From contig NZ_FOXO01000029.1 in assembly GCF_900115735.1 (NCBI RefSeq), positions 1-50,527 of the forward strand: 50,527 bases of DNA, in the 5' to 3' direction. The stretch's first letter is position 1. Each line of letters starts with the position of its first letter. The position numbers and the translations under genes were made by a program. Source of the stretch: Butyrivibrio proteoclasticus. Its GTDB lineage: Bacteria > Bacillota > Clostridia > Lachnospirales > Lachnospiraceae. Below, piece after piece: positions 31,378 through 40,840 of the stretch. The notes under the pieces are model-generated. The model did not search any database, had not been told where the DNA came from, and was given only the letters and a program-made list of their open reading frames with translations.

Positions 31378-33066
31378 TTAGTTTTGTTCGTTATTGTTCT
31401 GGCCTCGCCTGTCATAGCCTGTCTTTTCGTAGAAGGCTTTTTTATCCTCGTACATGTTGTTGTCGGCAATCTTGGCGAGATCTTCTATGTTACAGTGAGG
31501 ATTTTCTCTGACTGTGGCATATCCAAGGGCGATACTGATTCCCTTAACGTATTCTCCATGCCAGTGCTCAAGCTGTGTTCTTAAGTAGCTGATTCTTTTT
31601 TCAAGTTCATTCCTATTTGCGATTATCAAAATGGCAAATTCATCACCGCCAAGTCTTGAAAGGGTGCTGGTAGAGGATGAAGAAAATGCAAGTTTAAGGC
31701 ATGTTGCAGTTCCTTTTAACAGCTCATCCCCGGCGTCATGACCTAAGGTGTCATTGTAGTATTTAAGTCTGTTAACGTCTATGGCTATATAAGTAAGATC
31801 ATTTGGAAGACGGTTCTTTTCATAGTCATCAGCAAGTGCGTAAAAATGCCTTCTGTTACCAATGCCTGTAAGCTGATCTGTATAGGCATCTATTTTGGCC
31901 TGTGCAAATTCTTTTTCTTCCTTTACGTTAAGGCCTATTCTTCTGTAAATGAGGCCAACCTGCACCATAATGTAGAGCATAAGAGCTATTATTATGAAAA
32001 AGATGTAGTTATAGCCTACATTGTCGATGTATTTAATAAGTGAGTATCCTGCCAGAATTATGAATATTCCATTAGCTACAGCTATTCCTGTTCTGCTTGA
32101 AAGCTTCTTTTCTTCTTTTACACTGGAATATGAGTAGTAGCCGACCATGACCATAACAATTATGTCAAGTACATGCGCTACGTAGACCAGCCATCCCCAC
32201 TCGAAGATGTCGAATGACGCTAAAGTACAGGCAATCAGGATAACAATAGCAATAGCGCCATCAATTATATGATCGATCAGCTCTACACGTAGGAAGATGC
32301 ATCTTGCGATTTCAAAGAACAAAAGAGGCATCAGCAAAAATGAGACTATAGTAAGGACTGAAAAGCCTGTCATATATCCAACCACAATGAAAGGAATCCT
32401 TGTCTCGTTTATGATCCACTGTCCTGCAACTATAGAAAAGGCTCCTGCATAGAAAAGGGCCTCAAATGAGAGCTTTCTGATAAGGTTAGCTCTTTTTAGG
32501 ATAAATACAGTTGATACCAGCATCTCAAAAAAGCCGGTAACTGTGAAAAGGATAAACAGGACAACTGAGGGAACGTTGCTCCTTAACTGGGCAATAACGT
32601 ACGCGGATCTGGTGGTTACAAAGGCTTCAGTGAGTTCTGAACCATAAAGGGATTCTTGAGGAGTAATCTTTACTTCGACTTTTTTTCCAGTGTATTCATA
32701 TTCAAGTGGTACCCAGATTTCTTTTTTTCCAACATTGGTGGAATGACCAAATAATACATTGTTTCTTGACTCTAAGACTTCAGTTCCATCGATGAAAACA
32801 GAAAAACTTTCATAGTAGCACCGGATAACCAGGAGCTGATCGCCATATACTGTGGGAAGAGTGTTATTGATTGTGAAGGTTTCTTCGCTACTGAATGGAA
32901 AGGTAATGTACTTTCCATCTATTTTCCAATAGTCATTAAGAGAGACGGAATTTTCTCTGTAGTAATTATTGGATTCGTTGGAATAGCAAAAACCAAGACC
33001 AATAAATAAAAGAATAAAAAGTATGTAGGCAAATGCAATTATACGTCTTCTAAACCGCGTATCCAT
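31378..33066 (-). CDS. membrane diguanylate cyclase (GGDEF)
   Basis: 562 aa from ATG 33066. An N-terminal helix (IIAFAYILFILLFIGLGF) is followed by about 135 extracellular residues with beta-sandwich character, then seven membrane helices, a layout like 7TMR-DISM sensors. The C-terminal third is a GGDEF domain: DQLTGIGNRRHFYAL, IAIDVNRLKYYNDTLGHDAGDELLKG and RLGGDEFAIL, so it should be an active cyclase making c-di-GMP at the cytoplasmic face. The RxxD inhibitory site in front of GGDEF is absent. It is a monocistronic minus-strand gene. The extracellular part may bind carbohydrate or another ligand; no evidence fixes it. Confidence 0.85.
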   Translation of the reverse strand: MDTRFRRRIIAFAYILFILLFIGLGFCYSNESNNYYRENSVSLNDYWKIDGKYITFPFSSEETFTINNTLPTVYGDQLLVIRCYYESFSVFIDGTEVLESRNNVLFGHSTNVGKKEIWVPLEYEYTGKKVEVKITPQESLYGSELTEAFVTTRSAYVIAQLRSNVPSVVLFILFTVTGFFEMLVSTVFILKRANLIRKLSFEALFYAGAFSIVAGQWIINETRIPFIVVGYMTGFSVLTIVSFLLMPLLFFEIARCIFLRVELIDHIIDGAIAIVILIACTLASFDIFEWGWLVYVAHVLDIIVMVMVGYYSYSSVKEEKKLSSRTGIAVANGIFIILAGYSLIKYIDNVGYNYIFFIIIALMLYIMVQVGLIYRRIGLNVKEEKEFAQAKIDAYTDQLTGIGNRRHFYALADDYEKNRLPNDLTYIAIDVNRLKYYNDTLGHDAGDELLKGTATCLKLAFSSSSTSTLSRLGGDEFAILIIANRNELEKRISYLRTQLEHWHGEYVKGISIALGYATVRENPHCNIEDLAKIADNNMYEDKKAFYEKTGYDRRGQNNNEQN

Positions 33067-33202
33067 AGGCAATAATCTCCATATTTCTACTGATTATGAT
33101 TATAACATGCACTATATACCGATAATTCTTATAATTTGATTAACAAAGAGATAAAAGAATAAAAACTGAGCAAAAAATGATAAGAAATCAGATTATTTTA
33201 GA

Positions 33203-33231
33203 TTGAATTAGGTGTATCGGTAGAATACAAT
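33203..33231 (+). promoter_or_regulatory. promoter of ABC exporter pair
   Basis: TTGAAT (33203-33208), 17-base spacer, TACAAT (33226-33231), about 55 bases before the first ABC gene's ATG. Confidence 0.6.
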
Positions 33232-33286
33232 CAAGATTAGCAGAAACTTTTATTATTATTACTATTTGTTTAATGGGGTGGTTATT

Positions 33287-35068
33287 ATGAAAAAGCGAAA
33301 CTCGAAGTGGAAGTATCCCAGGACGAGACTGCAGTGGTTATGGGATAATATGGAAGGGTACAGAGCATTATATGTACTGGCGGTGATTGGCACAGTTGTC
33401 TACAATATGTTGCAACTGACTGTGCCATTTTTTTCTGCGCAAATTGTGGACAGATTTTTATCTGGTCCTGGTGCAAAAGAAAACCTTACAGGGCATCCGG
33501 ATGAATTTATAAGACTTCTTGTTCTTATGATTGGCCTTACTGTACTTAGGTGCATTATAGTCTATTTTGACTGCATGGGGTATGAGTTTGTATCGCAGGC
33601 GGTTCTTTTTAAAGTCAGGAATTTCCTCTATGACAAAATCCAAAGACAGGATATGAAATTTTATAATACATATCGCACAGGTGATCTGATGACAAGGGTT
33701 ACAGGTGACCTTGATGCTGTAAGACATATGGTAGCGTGGGTAGTAAGAATGGTAGTTGAAGCATTTTCACTTGTCACTGCAACTGCAATTTATTTTATTT
33801 ATATGGATTGGAGACTGGCATTTAGCCTTCTGATTGTGGCTCCGCTCATTTTCTTTATCATATATGTATTTAAACTCTTGGTTGCGCCAATGCATGCGCT
33901 TCTTCGTGAAAAACTGGCATATATGAACACCGTTGCACAGGAAAATATAGCCGGAAACAGGGTGGTTAAGGCCTTTGCCAGAGAAAACTATGAAATAGAG
34001 AAATTTGACGAGTGTAACGCGGATTTCAGGGATACCAATAAAAAAACTGCTATGATATGGCTGCGTTTCTATCCTTTCGTTGAAACGCTTGCCAATGCCC
34101 TTGCGGTAATACTTCTTTTGGTGGGAGGCCTTTTCCTTATTCATGGCGATATGACAATGGGTGAGTATGTGGCTTTTTCAGGTCTTATTTGGGCTATAGC
34201 AAATCCTATGCGACAGCTTGGAAATGTCATGAATGAATTTCAGAGATTCTCGGCAGCATCTGCAAAGGTTATGGAAATCTATTATTCGGAAGCTGAGATC
34301 GTAGACGCTAAAGATGCTGTTGATAAGCCTGGAAGATTTGAAGGAAACATAGAGTTTAAAGATGTTTCTTTTCACTATGCAGACAATGATCTTCCGGTCC
34401 TGGAGCATATCTCTTTTACGGCTAAAAAAGGACAGACAATCGCAATCATGGGCGAGACCGGGTGTGGGAAAACTTCTCTTATCCATCTGATTCCGAGATT
34501 TTATGAGCCTTCAAGTGGTGAAATCCTTATTGATGGTGTAAATGTCAATAAATTAAAGTTGAATCAATTAAGAAAAAATATTGGTCTTGCTACACAGGAT
34601 GTGCTTCTTTATTCTGATACGATTGATGGAAACATAGCTTATGGTGACAGCGAAATAAGTCGGGAAGAAGTTGTGCGATTTGCCAAGTATTCTGCAGCTT
34701 CCGACTTTATTGCCAAGATGCCTGAAGGCTATGAAACAATAGTAGGTGAGCGAGGTGTTGGCCTTTCAGGTGGTCAGAAGCAGAGAATATCTCTTGCGAG
34801 AGCTTTGGCTGTAAGACCATCAATTCTTATCCTTGATGACACAACTTCAGCTGTTGATCTTGAGACGGAAAAAGAAATCCAGGAGAGCCTTAGAAACCTC
34901 GATTTTGAGTGCACCAAGATAATCATTGCCCAGCGTATATCTACTACTAAAGATGCAGATCAGATACTTATTATGCAGCATGGAGAGATAACAGAGCGTG
35001 GAACTCACGAGGAACTCATAAAACTTGGCGGGTATTATGCAGAACTTGTGAAACTTCAAGCAGGCTGA
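33287..35068 (+). CDS. ABC exporter half-transporter, subunit with degenerate Walker B
   Basis: 593 aa from ATG 33287 (GGGGTGG upstream). Six membrane helices (residues about 20-310) are followed by an ATPase domain with GETGCGKTS (Walker A), the Q-loop TQDVLLYSDT and LSGGQKQRISLARAL (canonical signature). Walker B is ILILDDTTSAVD, in which Asp replaces the catalytic Glu. The next gene has the opposite fault (good Walker B, poor signature). Together they fit a heterodimeric exporter of the BmrCD/TM287-288 type with one working and one degenerate ATP site. It is probably a multidrug or peptide exporter; substrate unknown. Confidence 0.88.
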   Translation: MKKRNSKWKYPRTRLQWLWDNMEGYRALYVLAVIGTVVYNMLQLTVPFFSAQIVDRFLSGPGAKENLTGHPDEFIRLLVLMIGLTVLRCIIVYFDCMGYEFVSQAVLFKVRNFLYDKIQRQDMKFYNTYRTGDLMTRVTGDLDAVRHMVAWVVRMVVEAFSLVTATAIYFIYMDWRLAFSLLIVAPLIFFIIYVFKLLVAPMHALLREKLAYMNTVAQENIAGNRVVKAFARENYEIEKFDECNADFRDTNKKTAMIWLRFYPFVETLANALAVILLLVGGLFLIHGDMTMGEYVAFSGLIWAIANPMRQLGNVMNEFQRFSAASAKVMEIYYSEAEIVDAKDAVDKPGRFEGNIEFKDVSFHYADNDLPVLEHISFTAKKGQTIAIMGETGCGKTSLIHLIPRFYEPSSGEILIDGVNVNKLKLNQLRKNIGLATQDVLLYSDTIDGNIAYGDSEISREEVVRFAKYSAASDFIAKMPEGYETIVGERGVGLSGGQKQRISLARALAVRPSILILDDTTSAVDLETEKEIQESLRNLDFECTKIIIAQRISTTKDADQILIMQHGEITERGTHEELIKLGGYYAELVKLQAG

Positions 35069-35071
35069 GCT

Positions 35072-35112
35072 GAGAGCACTTAATGAGGCGCAGCCGAATT
35101 TAGTGCGAACGT
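35072..35112. repeat. dispersed palindromic repeat candidate, copy 1
   Basis: GAGAGCACTTAAT and ATTTAGTGCGAACG flank GAGGCGCAGCCGA to form an imperfect hairpin (GCACTTAAT with ATTTAGTGC, one mismatch). The end of the window (50491-50527) has the same plan with other arms. It lies between the two halves of the ABC exporter. Confidence 0.35.
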
Positions 35113-35210
35113 TTTCCAGCGAACAAATATGAGAGCGGAACTTCATTAGAATTATACTTACAAATATCAAAGTACAGATAATACCGCAACTATAACCAGG
35201 AGATACGTAC

Positions 35211-36995
35211 ATGAGACGAAATACATATAAAGAAGATGAGATACTAGAAGAGCCCTTTGATATAAAACATCTGCTAAGGGCATCGGGATATATAAAAAAA
35301 CATGCAGGAAAGATGGCGCTGGCCCTTATTTTTTCTGCACTTGGCGGAGCAGCAGCTCTTGTCAGCCCCATGATTGTACAGAAGGCTTTGGATGTGGCTA
35401 TTCCAAAGGGGGATGAGACTCTGCTTTATAAACTTGTTATTGCTGCAGCACTTTTCTATGTATGCAGCGTTATCTTTACAACTTTGCGTTCACGAATAAT
35501 GGTAAATGTGAGCCAGGATATTATTTACCAGATAAGAAGGGATCTTTTTGCGCATCTGCAAAAACTGCCATTTCAATACTATGATGACAGACCACATGGA
35601 AAGATTCTTGTAAGGGTGGTAAATTACGTCAACTCCGTTTCTGATATGCTTAGCAATGGTCTGATAAACGTTGTTCTTGAGATACTTAACCTGATTTTTA
35701 TAGTTATATTTATGTTTGCAGTAGATGTTAAGCTCAGTTTTGTGGTTTTGGCGGGCGTGCCATTTCTCATGATATTCATGTTCTGGATAAAAAATAAGCA
35801 GAGGAAAGCCTGGCAGGCTGTGTCTAACAAGAATTCCAACTTAAACGCATATCTTCAGGAAAATATCGTTGGCGCAAGGATAACACAGATTTTTGCCAGA
35901 GAAGATGAAAATGCTGAGATATTCAAAGTCCTTTCTTCAAACTGCCAGAAGGCATGGATGAAAGCGGTAAGCTATTCAACCATGGTCTGGCCGGGAATTG
36001 ATACAATTTCAGTTCTTGTAAGAGCTGCTATTTTCATGTTTGCTCTGATTGTCTTTTCCAAGGGTAACGAGTCACTTGGCGTGATTGTGGCTATCTCAAG
36101 CTATGCTTCCAGATTCTGGCAGCCTATTATGAACCTTGGAAATATCTTTAATAATTTTATCAACAATATGGCTTACCTTGAGAGAATTTTTGAAGCAATG
36201 GATGAGCCGGTAACTGTTGATGATGCGCCTGATGCTGTAGAAATGAAGAAGATGGTAGGTGAAGTAACTTTTGATCATGTGTCTTTTTCCTATGAGAAGG
36301 GAAAAGAAATTCTTCATGACGTATCTTTTAGCGTAAAACCGGGAGAAAGCATAGCGCTAGTTGGTCCGACAGGAGCAGGAAAGAGCACAATTGTGAGTCT
36401 TATCTCTAGATTTTATAATGTCGATAGTGGAAGAATACTTATTGATGGCCAGGATATTTCCAAGGTCACACTTCATTCTTTGAGATCCCAGATGGGAATC
36501 ATGCTTCAGGACAGCTTCATTTTCTCAGGAACAATAGGGGATAATATCCGGTATGGAAAACTTGACGCTACTGAGGCAGATATAAGAAAAGCCAGCAGAG
36601 CAGTATGTGCCCATGACTTTATAAAAGTAATGCCTAAGGGATATAACACAGAGGTCAAAGAAAGAGGCGCACTCCTTTCACAGGGACAGAAACAGCTTTT
36701 GTCATTTGCAAGAACGCTTTTGGCAGATCCTGCAATATTGGTACTCGATGAAGCAACTTCAAGTATTGATGTTCAAACTGAAAAAGCGCTTCAGAGGGGC
36801 CTTGACACCATGCTCGAGGGAAGGACAAGTTTTATTATTGCACATAGACTGTCAACCGTTACAAAATGTGATAAAATAATGTATATAGACAATGGTGGAA
36901 TAACTGAATGTGGAAGTCATGATGAGCTTATGGCCCGTAAGGGAGCTTACTATCATCTGTTTACTGCACAGATGGAAGGTATGGAAGCGGTGTAA
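35211..36995 (+). CDS. ABC exporter half-transporter, subunit with degenerate signature
   Basis: 594 aa with six membrane helices (residues about 35-320) and an ATPase domain: VGPTGAGKSTI (Walker A), LQDSFIFSGT (Q-loop), LLSQGQKQLLSFARTLL (signature with Gln in place of the first Gly) and ILVLDEATSSID (canonical Walker B with catalytic Glu). This complements the upstream subunit. In the heterodimer the consensus site would combine this Walker A/B with the partner's LSGGQ. AGGAGA precedes ATG 35211. The 142-base gap between the two genes contains only a short palindrome, so they are probably one operon. Confidence 0.88.
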   Translation: MRRNTYKEDEILEEPFDIKHLLRASGYIKKHAGKMALALIFSALGGAAALVSPMIVQKALDVAIPKGDETLLYKLVIAAALFYVCSVIFTTLRSRIMVNVSQDIIYQIRRDLFAHLQKLPFQYYDDRPHGKILVRVVNYVNSVSDMLSNGLINVVLEILNLIFIVIFMFAVDVKLSFVVLAGVPFLMIFMFWIKNKQRKAWQAVSNKNSNLNAYLQENIVGARITQIFAREDENAEIFKVLSSNCQKAWMKAVSYSTMVWPGIDTISVLVRAAIFMFALIVFSKGNESLGVIVAISSYASRFWQPIMNLGNIFNNFINNMAYLERIFEAMDEPVTVDDAPDAVEMKKMVGEVTFDHVSFSYEKGKEILHDVSFSVKPGESIALVGPTGAGKSTIVSLISRFYNVDSGRILIDGQDISKVTLHSLRSQMGIMLQDSFIFSGTIGDNIRYGKLDATEADIRKASRAVCAHDFIKVMPKGYNTEVKERGALLSQGQKQLLSFARTLLADPAILVLDEATSSIDVQTEKALQRGLDTMLEGRTSFIIAHRLSTVTKCDKIMYIDNGGITECGSHDELMARKGAYYHLFTAQMEGMEAV

Positions 36996-37008
36996 AGGTG
37001 AATGAAAT

Positions 37009-37037
37009 TTGACAAGTTGTTACGACTATTGTAAAAT
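37009..37037 (+). promoter_or_regulatory. consensus promoter directly before SGNH hydrolase gene
   Basis: Perfect TTGACA (37009-37014), 17-base spacer, TAAAAT (37032-37037). The ATG at 37045 begins only eight bases after the -10, so the transcript should start at or one base before the start codon, and no ribosome-binding site is present. Confidence 0.75.
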
Positions 37038-37044
37038 TTGTGTC

Positions 37045-38046
37045 ATGTTTAAGAAGAAAAAAAATAAAAACCAAATAATCTTAGGTTCTTTTGCTGCGGC
37101 ATTTTCAGTAGTTGCGCTTGCGGGACTTATTGCTGATAAGCATATTGCGACTGTTGAGGCTGCTCAAAATGAGAACACATTAGTTGCAGGTGAAGTCTTA
37201 AACGTCCAGATTGATGAAGCTCTTGGAGAGGATGAACTTGCCGGTGCGGCTGTTACTGAAACAGTGGATATTGTTGCGGCTACAGAAGCTTCTATAGAGG
37301 CTTCTTCAGAAGAAGTGATAGAGGAAGTGCGGCCTTATACAGTAACAGTCTATGAAAGCCCACTTATCATGTATGCAGGTGCTACCATTAATGTCAGAAG
37401 TGGTGCCGGAACGGATTATACCAAACTTGGAAGGATTACTTGGGGAAGTGAGCTTACGGTCCTGGGGGTTACTGATAATAATTGGTATGAGATATCCTAT
37501 GGTGATGGAACCGCTTTTATTAGTGGCGACTATGTGACTTCTGAACTTCCAAGTGTTCCGTATCTTTTTGTAGGAGATTCCAGAACAGTTCAGCTTAAGA
37601 ATGCTGTAGGAACTACGGACAAGGCATATGTTGCCAAAGTCGGTGAGGGATATAGTTGGTTTAAGAACACTGCTCTTTCAGAAATACAGGAGTACGCAGG
37701 CAATGGAACCACGATGATCATTAATTTTGGTGTTAATGACCTGGCCAATGCATCTAAATACATTAGCCTTATAAATAGCTATATTGATGTTTGGGATGCA
37801 GCGGGAATAACAGTTTATTATTCATCAGTAACACCTGTTGGAAACTGCAATTCTGTATCCAATGCGCAGATTGAGAGCTTCAATGCCCAGTTACAGTCAG
37901 AGCTTGACCCAAGAATCAAGTGGATTGATAGTTACTCATATCTCACGCAGACAGGTTTTAGCACACCTGATGGTCTTCATTATGACAAGAACACTTACAA
38001 GAATCTTTACTCATATTACATGTCTGTAGTAGCAACAGATGTGTAA
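37045..38046 (+). CDS. secreted SH3b-SGNH hydrolase
   Basis: 333 aa from ATG 37045. Basic start KKKKNKN, then one hydrophobic signal/anchor helix (IILGSFAAAFSVVALAGLI) and an acidic, Ala/Glu-rich linker. Residues about 110-165 form a bacterial SH3 domain (ATINVRSGAGTDYTKLGRI, NNWYEI, AFISGDYV). The C-terminal half is an SGNH/GDSL hydrolase with VGDSRTV (block I, Ser), NFGVNDLA (block III, Asn) and TPDGLHYD (block V, Asp and His). SH3b binds peptidoglycan and the SGNH domain is an esterase or deacylase, so cell-wall or polysaccharide deacetylation outside the cell is likely. The promoter position suggests a leaderless mRNA. Confidence 0.8.
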   Translation: MFKKKKNKNQIILGSFAAAFSVVALAGLIADKHIATVEAAQNENTLVAGEVLNVQIDEALGEDELAGAAVTETVDIVAATEASIEASSEEVIEEVRPYTVTVYESPLIMYAGATINVRSGAGTDYTKLGRITWGSELTVLGVTDNNWYEISYGDGTAFISGDYVTSELPSVPYLFVGDSRTVQLKNAVGTTDKAYVAKVGEGYSWFKNTALSEIQEYAGNGTTMIINFGVNDLANASKYISLINSYIDVWDAAGITVYYSSVTPVGNCNSVSNAQIESFNAQLQSELDPRIKWIDSYSYLTQTGFSTPDGLHYDKNTYKNLYSYYMSVVATDV

Positions 38047-38081
38047 ATGAGAGCGATTATAAGAGAACGCTAGAATAAAAT

Positions 38082-38106
38082 AAAAAAGTGCCGCAGGCAC
38101 TTTTTT
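38082..38106. terminator. bidirectional terminator
   Basis: AAAAAAGTGCC, loop GCA, GGCACTTTTTT: an 11-bp stem with A and T runs, so it works on both strands for the SGNH gene and for the convergent GTPase gene, whose stop lies at 38111. Confidence 0.9.
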
Positions 38107-38110
38107 ATTT

Positions 38111-40720
38111 CTATCTTTTCGAGGCGATACTCTCTGAGATGAGAATATTGGTTCTTTCTATTTCATCCCAAAAGTCTCTGGCAGAAAGCCTATAGGCTCC
38201 GCTGCTAAGAACAATCACCTGTTCTATGGCATCAGAAGTGGCAACAGTCACTTTGTACTTCTTGCTTATCTCGTGAGCAGCCTTTTCTATATATTGATCC
38301 GCAGTTTCAGCTTCTTTTGTGTAGACAATCAAAAGACCGCTCATTTCCTCTGTATGTTCTTTTCCTCCGGCGACTTTGTAGGCGTCAAACACAACAATCA
38401 CCTGCTCACGGCGAAAACCCTGGAAATTTATCAGTATGTCTATAAGCTTATCTCTTGCAGCCTTTAAGTCAGTTTTGGCAAGGTCAGACAAATCAGATGA
38501 AGCATATATGATGTTGTAACCATCCACAAGAAGGTATTCCTTATTTGCCTCGTTTTTTATGGATGATGCAGTGTTCTGGTGTTTCTCTTTTTTGGCTGCT
38601 TCAAGATCATAGTCCCTGTTGTCATTTTCAGGAGTATCCGCCTGATTTAAAGAATCATAGGTAACTGAAGTTTCCACATACCTTGGCGTAATCTTTCCAT
38701 AAGTTCTTTCGAATATTGCCTTTAATTCTTCTTCTGAATTTTTATATTTTACAAACTCCTTTTCTATGACGTCAGCAGTTCTTTTTTTAGGGAAAAGACC
38801 TGAATCCACATGCATTTTTTCAGGAGCTTCGTCCCAGGGAATTATTACTGAGCTTCCGTGAGAACAAAACACTGAGGATGAAGGATTATCAAGATCAAGC
38901 TCGGGATCATATCCAAAGCTTTCTATTATTTCCTCTTCATTGTGGCATGGCTCATATCCCTTGAATGTAGTAAAAATCTGGCCTTCGCCTCTTGTATAGG
39001 AAGAAAGCTCTGATGCATAGTCAAGAAAGCAGGCAGCAGGAACGGTGCCTGTGATGATAGCCTTTTCACCAATTATATCAGGAAGGGAGGAAGTTCCGCT
39101 CATGCGCTGTATATCGGTAAGTGCTCTTCCTACAGCATCTGACGGAATCTCAAGCCTGTACTCCAGAACGGGCTCAAGAAGAACTGACTTTGCACTCATA
39201 AGTCCCTGTCTTACTGCTCGGTAGGTTGCTTGTCTGAAGTCACCGCCTTCAGTGTGCTTTTCATGAGCTTTCCCGGCGATAAGTGTTATCTTGATGTCGG
39301 TGATCTCGGATCCTGTGAGAACACCTAAGTATTTTTTCTCCTGCAGGTGAGTGAGAATGAGTCTTTGCCAGTTTAGTGAAAGCTTATCGGTACTACATTT
39401 GGTGGCAAAAGAAATACCACTTCCCGGAGCACCTGGCTCAAGGAGTAAGTGTACCTCAGCATAGTGACGCAACGGTTCAAAATGACCAACACCTTCAACT
39501 TTATTGGTAATAGTTTCTTTATAGACAATGTGCCCGGGGCCGAAGTCTATATCTGTCCCAAATCGCTGCTTTACAATGTGTTTCAGAACTTCTTTTTGAA
39601 CTTCACCCATTACCTTAATCTCGATTATCTGGGCTTTGTCGTTGAAGCTAAGCTGGAGAGTCGGATCCTCCTCTTCCAGCACCTTTAGTTCTTTGTAAAA
39701 TGCGATTGAATCCTTTCCATCCGGTAAAAGAACTGAGCAGGAGAGGATGGGCTGTATAATGCTATCTGCCAATGATTCAGCAGATGAACCGATTATTTCA
39801 CCGGGCAGAGCAGAAGATAAGCCGGTAACAGCACAAATCTGACCTGCGACAGCTTTGGCGGCAGTGTCATACTTTTCGCCGGAGTAGAAACGAATCTGCT
39901 CAATCTTTTCATCGCCTAGTATTGCTTTAGTTGCAAGAGAACCGCTGATAATCTTAATGTGAGTCAATCTGTTTCCGCTTGAGTCTCTGCTTATTTTAAA
40001 TACCTTTGCAGAAAAGGCATCGTTTTCATCATATTCTTTTACAGGGGCAAAAGAGGAGATAAGAGAAAGAAAATTCTCTATACCCTCCATTTTAAGAGCA
40101 CTTCCGAAAGCAATGGGAAAGCATTTTCTTTTTGAAATCAGCTCTTTTATCTGGTTGTCTGTGATCTCATTGCCATCAAGAAAAGCATTAAGGAGTTCCT
40201 CATCGCATACAGCTATTTCTTCCTGAAATTCAGGAGAAGTAAGATCACAACTAAAATTGATGCAGTTGCTACTAAGGCTTGATTTTACCTCTTTTAACAG
40301 ATTCTCTTTGTCACCATGATACTGATCCATTTTGTTTACGAAAATGAAAGTTGGTATGTGGTAGTAATCAAGAAGCTTCCATAAAGTCCTTGTCTGACCT
40401 GTTATACCGTCGGGAGCACTGATAAGAAGAACCGCCACATCGAGAACGGAAAGAGTTCTCTCCATCTCTGCCGAAAAATCAGCATGCCCCGGTGTATCTA
40501 AAAGCGTGAAATGATATCCACCGTACTCGAAGATTGCCTGCTTGGAGAAAATGGTTATTCCGCGGTCTCTCTCAAGGTCATAAGTATCAAGAAAAGTGTC
40601 CCTGTGGTCTACTCTTCCAATTTTTCGCAGAGCACCTGCAATATATAAAATGCCTTCTGAAATTGTTGTTTTTCCTGCATCCACGTGAGCCAGGATGCCA
40701 ATAGTCATATTTTTATTCAT
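38111..40720 (-). CDS. TetM/EF-G-like ribosomal GTPase fused to a Rae1/YacP-type NYN nuclease domain
   Basis: 869 aa from ATG 40720. The N-terminus has the translation-GTPase motifs GILAHVDAGKTTISEGIL (G1), RDRGITIFSKQ (G2), LLDTPGHADFSAEMER (G3) and FVNKMDQ (G4), followed by EF-G-like domains II-V with the TetM/TetO look (SAKSVLLEPVLEYRLEIPSD, ALTDIQRM). From about residue 729, YLLVDGYNIIYAS, VIVVFDAY, YTKEAETADQYIEKA, VATSDAIEQ and LSARDFWDEI are those of YacP/Rae1, the NYN endonuclease that cuts mRNA in the ribosomal A site in Bacillus. The four acidic residues expected for catalysis are present. The protein could clear or rescue ribosomes and cut the mRNA. A longer frame to 40762 exists, but TATAAT lies seven bases before ATG 40720. 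Confidence 0.8.
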   Translation of the reverse strand: MNKNMTIGILAHVDAGKTTISEGILYIAGALRKIGRVDHRDTFLDTYDLERDRGITIFSKQAIFEYGGYHFTLLDTPGHADFSAEMERTLSVLDVAVLLISAPDGITGQTRTLWKLLDYYHIPTFIFVNKMDQYHGDKENLLKEVKSSLSSNCINFSCDLTSPEFQEEIAVCDEELLNAFLDGNEITDNQIKELISKRKCFPIAFGSALKMEGIENFLSLISSFAPVKEYDENDAFSAKVFKISRDSSGNRLTHIKIISGSLATKAILGDEKIEQIRFYSGEKYDTAAKAVAGQICAVTGLSSALPGEIIGSSAESLADSIIQPILSCSVLLPDGKDSIAFYKELKVLEEEDPTLQLSFNDKAQIIEIKVMGEVQKEVLKHIVKQRFGTDIDFGPGHIVYKETITNKVEGVGHFEPLRHYAEVHLLLEPGAPGSGISFATKCSTDKLSLNWQRLILTHLQEKKYLGVLTGSEITDIKITLIAGKAHEKHTEGGDFRQATYRAVRQGLMSAKSVLLEPVLEYRLEIPSDAVGRALTDIQRMSGTSSLPDIIGEKAIITGTVPAACFLDYASELSSYTRGEGQIFTTFKGYEPCHNEEEIIESFGYDPELDLDNPSSSVFCSHGSSVIIPWDEAPEKMHVDSGLFPKKRTADVIEKEFVKYKNSEEELKAIFERTYGKITPRYVETSVTYDSLNQADTPENDNRDYDLEAAKKEKHQNTASSIKNEANKEYLLVDGYNIIYASSDLSDLAKTDLKAARDKLIDILINFQGFRREQVIVVFDAYKVAGGKEHTEEMSGLLIVYTKEAETADQYIEKAAHEISKKYKVTVATSDAIEQVIVLSSGAYRLSARDFWDEIERTNILISESIASKR

Positions 40721-40727
40721 AGGTACT

Positions 40728-40756
40728 ATTATACGAATAAAACATGAAATCTTGAA
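40728..40756 (-). promoter_or_regulatory. promoter of GTPase-NYN gene
   Basis: On the minus strand TTCAAG (40756-40751), 17-base spacer, perfect TATAAT (40733-40728), then seven bases and the ATG. The transcript would start one base before the ATG. No ribosome-binding site is seen. Confidence 0.55.
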
Positions 40757-40840
40757 TATCAAATATTTGCTAAATTTGATATAAAAACCTTGTTACATCT
40801 TGCAAATAAGTCTTGAAAATAAGAGAATCTGCATATCGAT

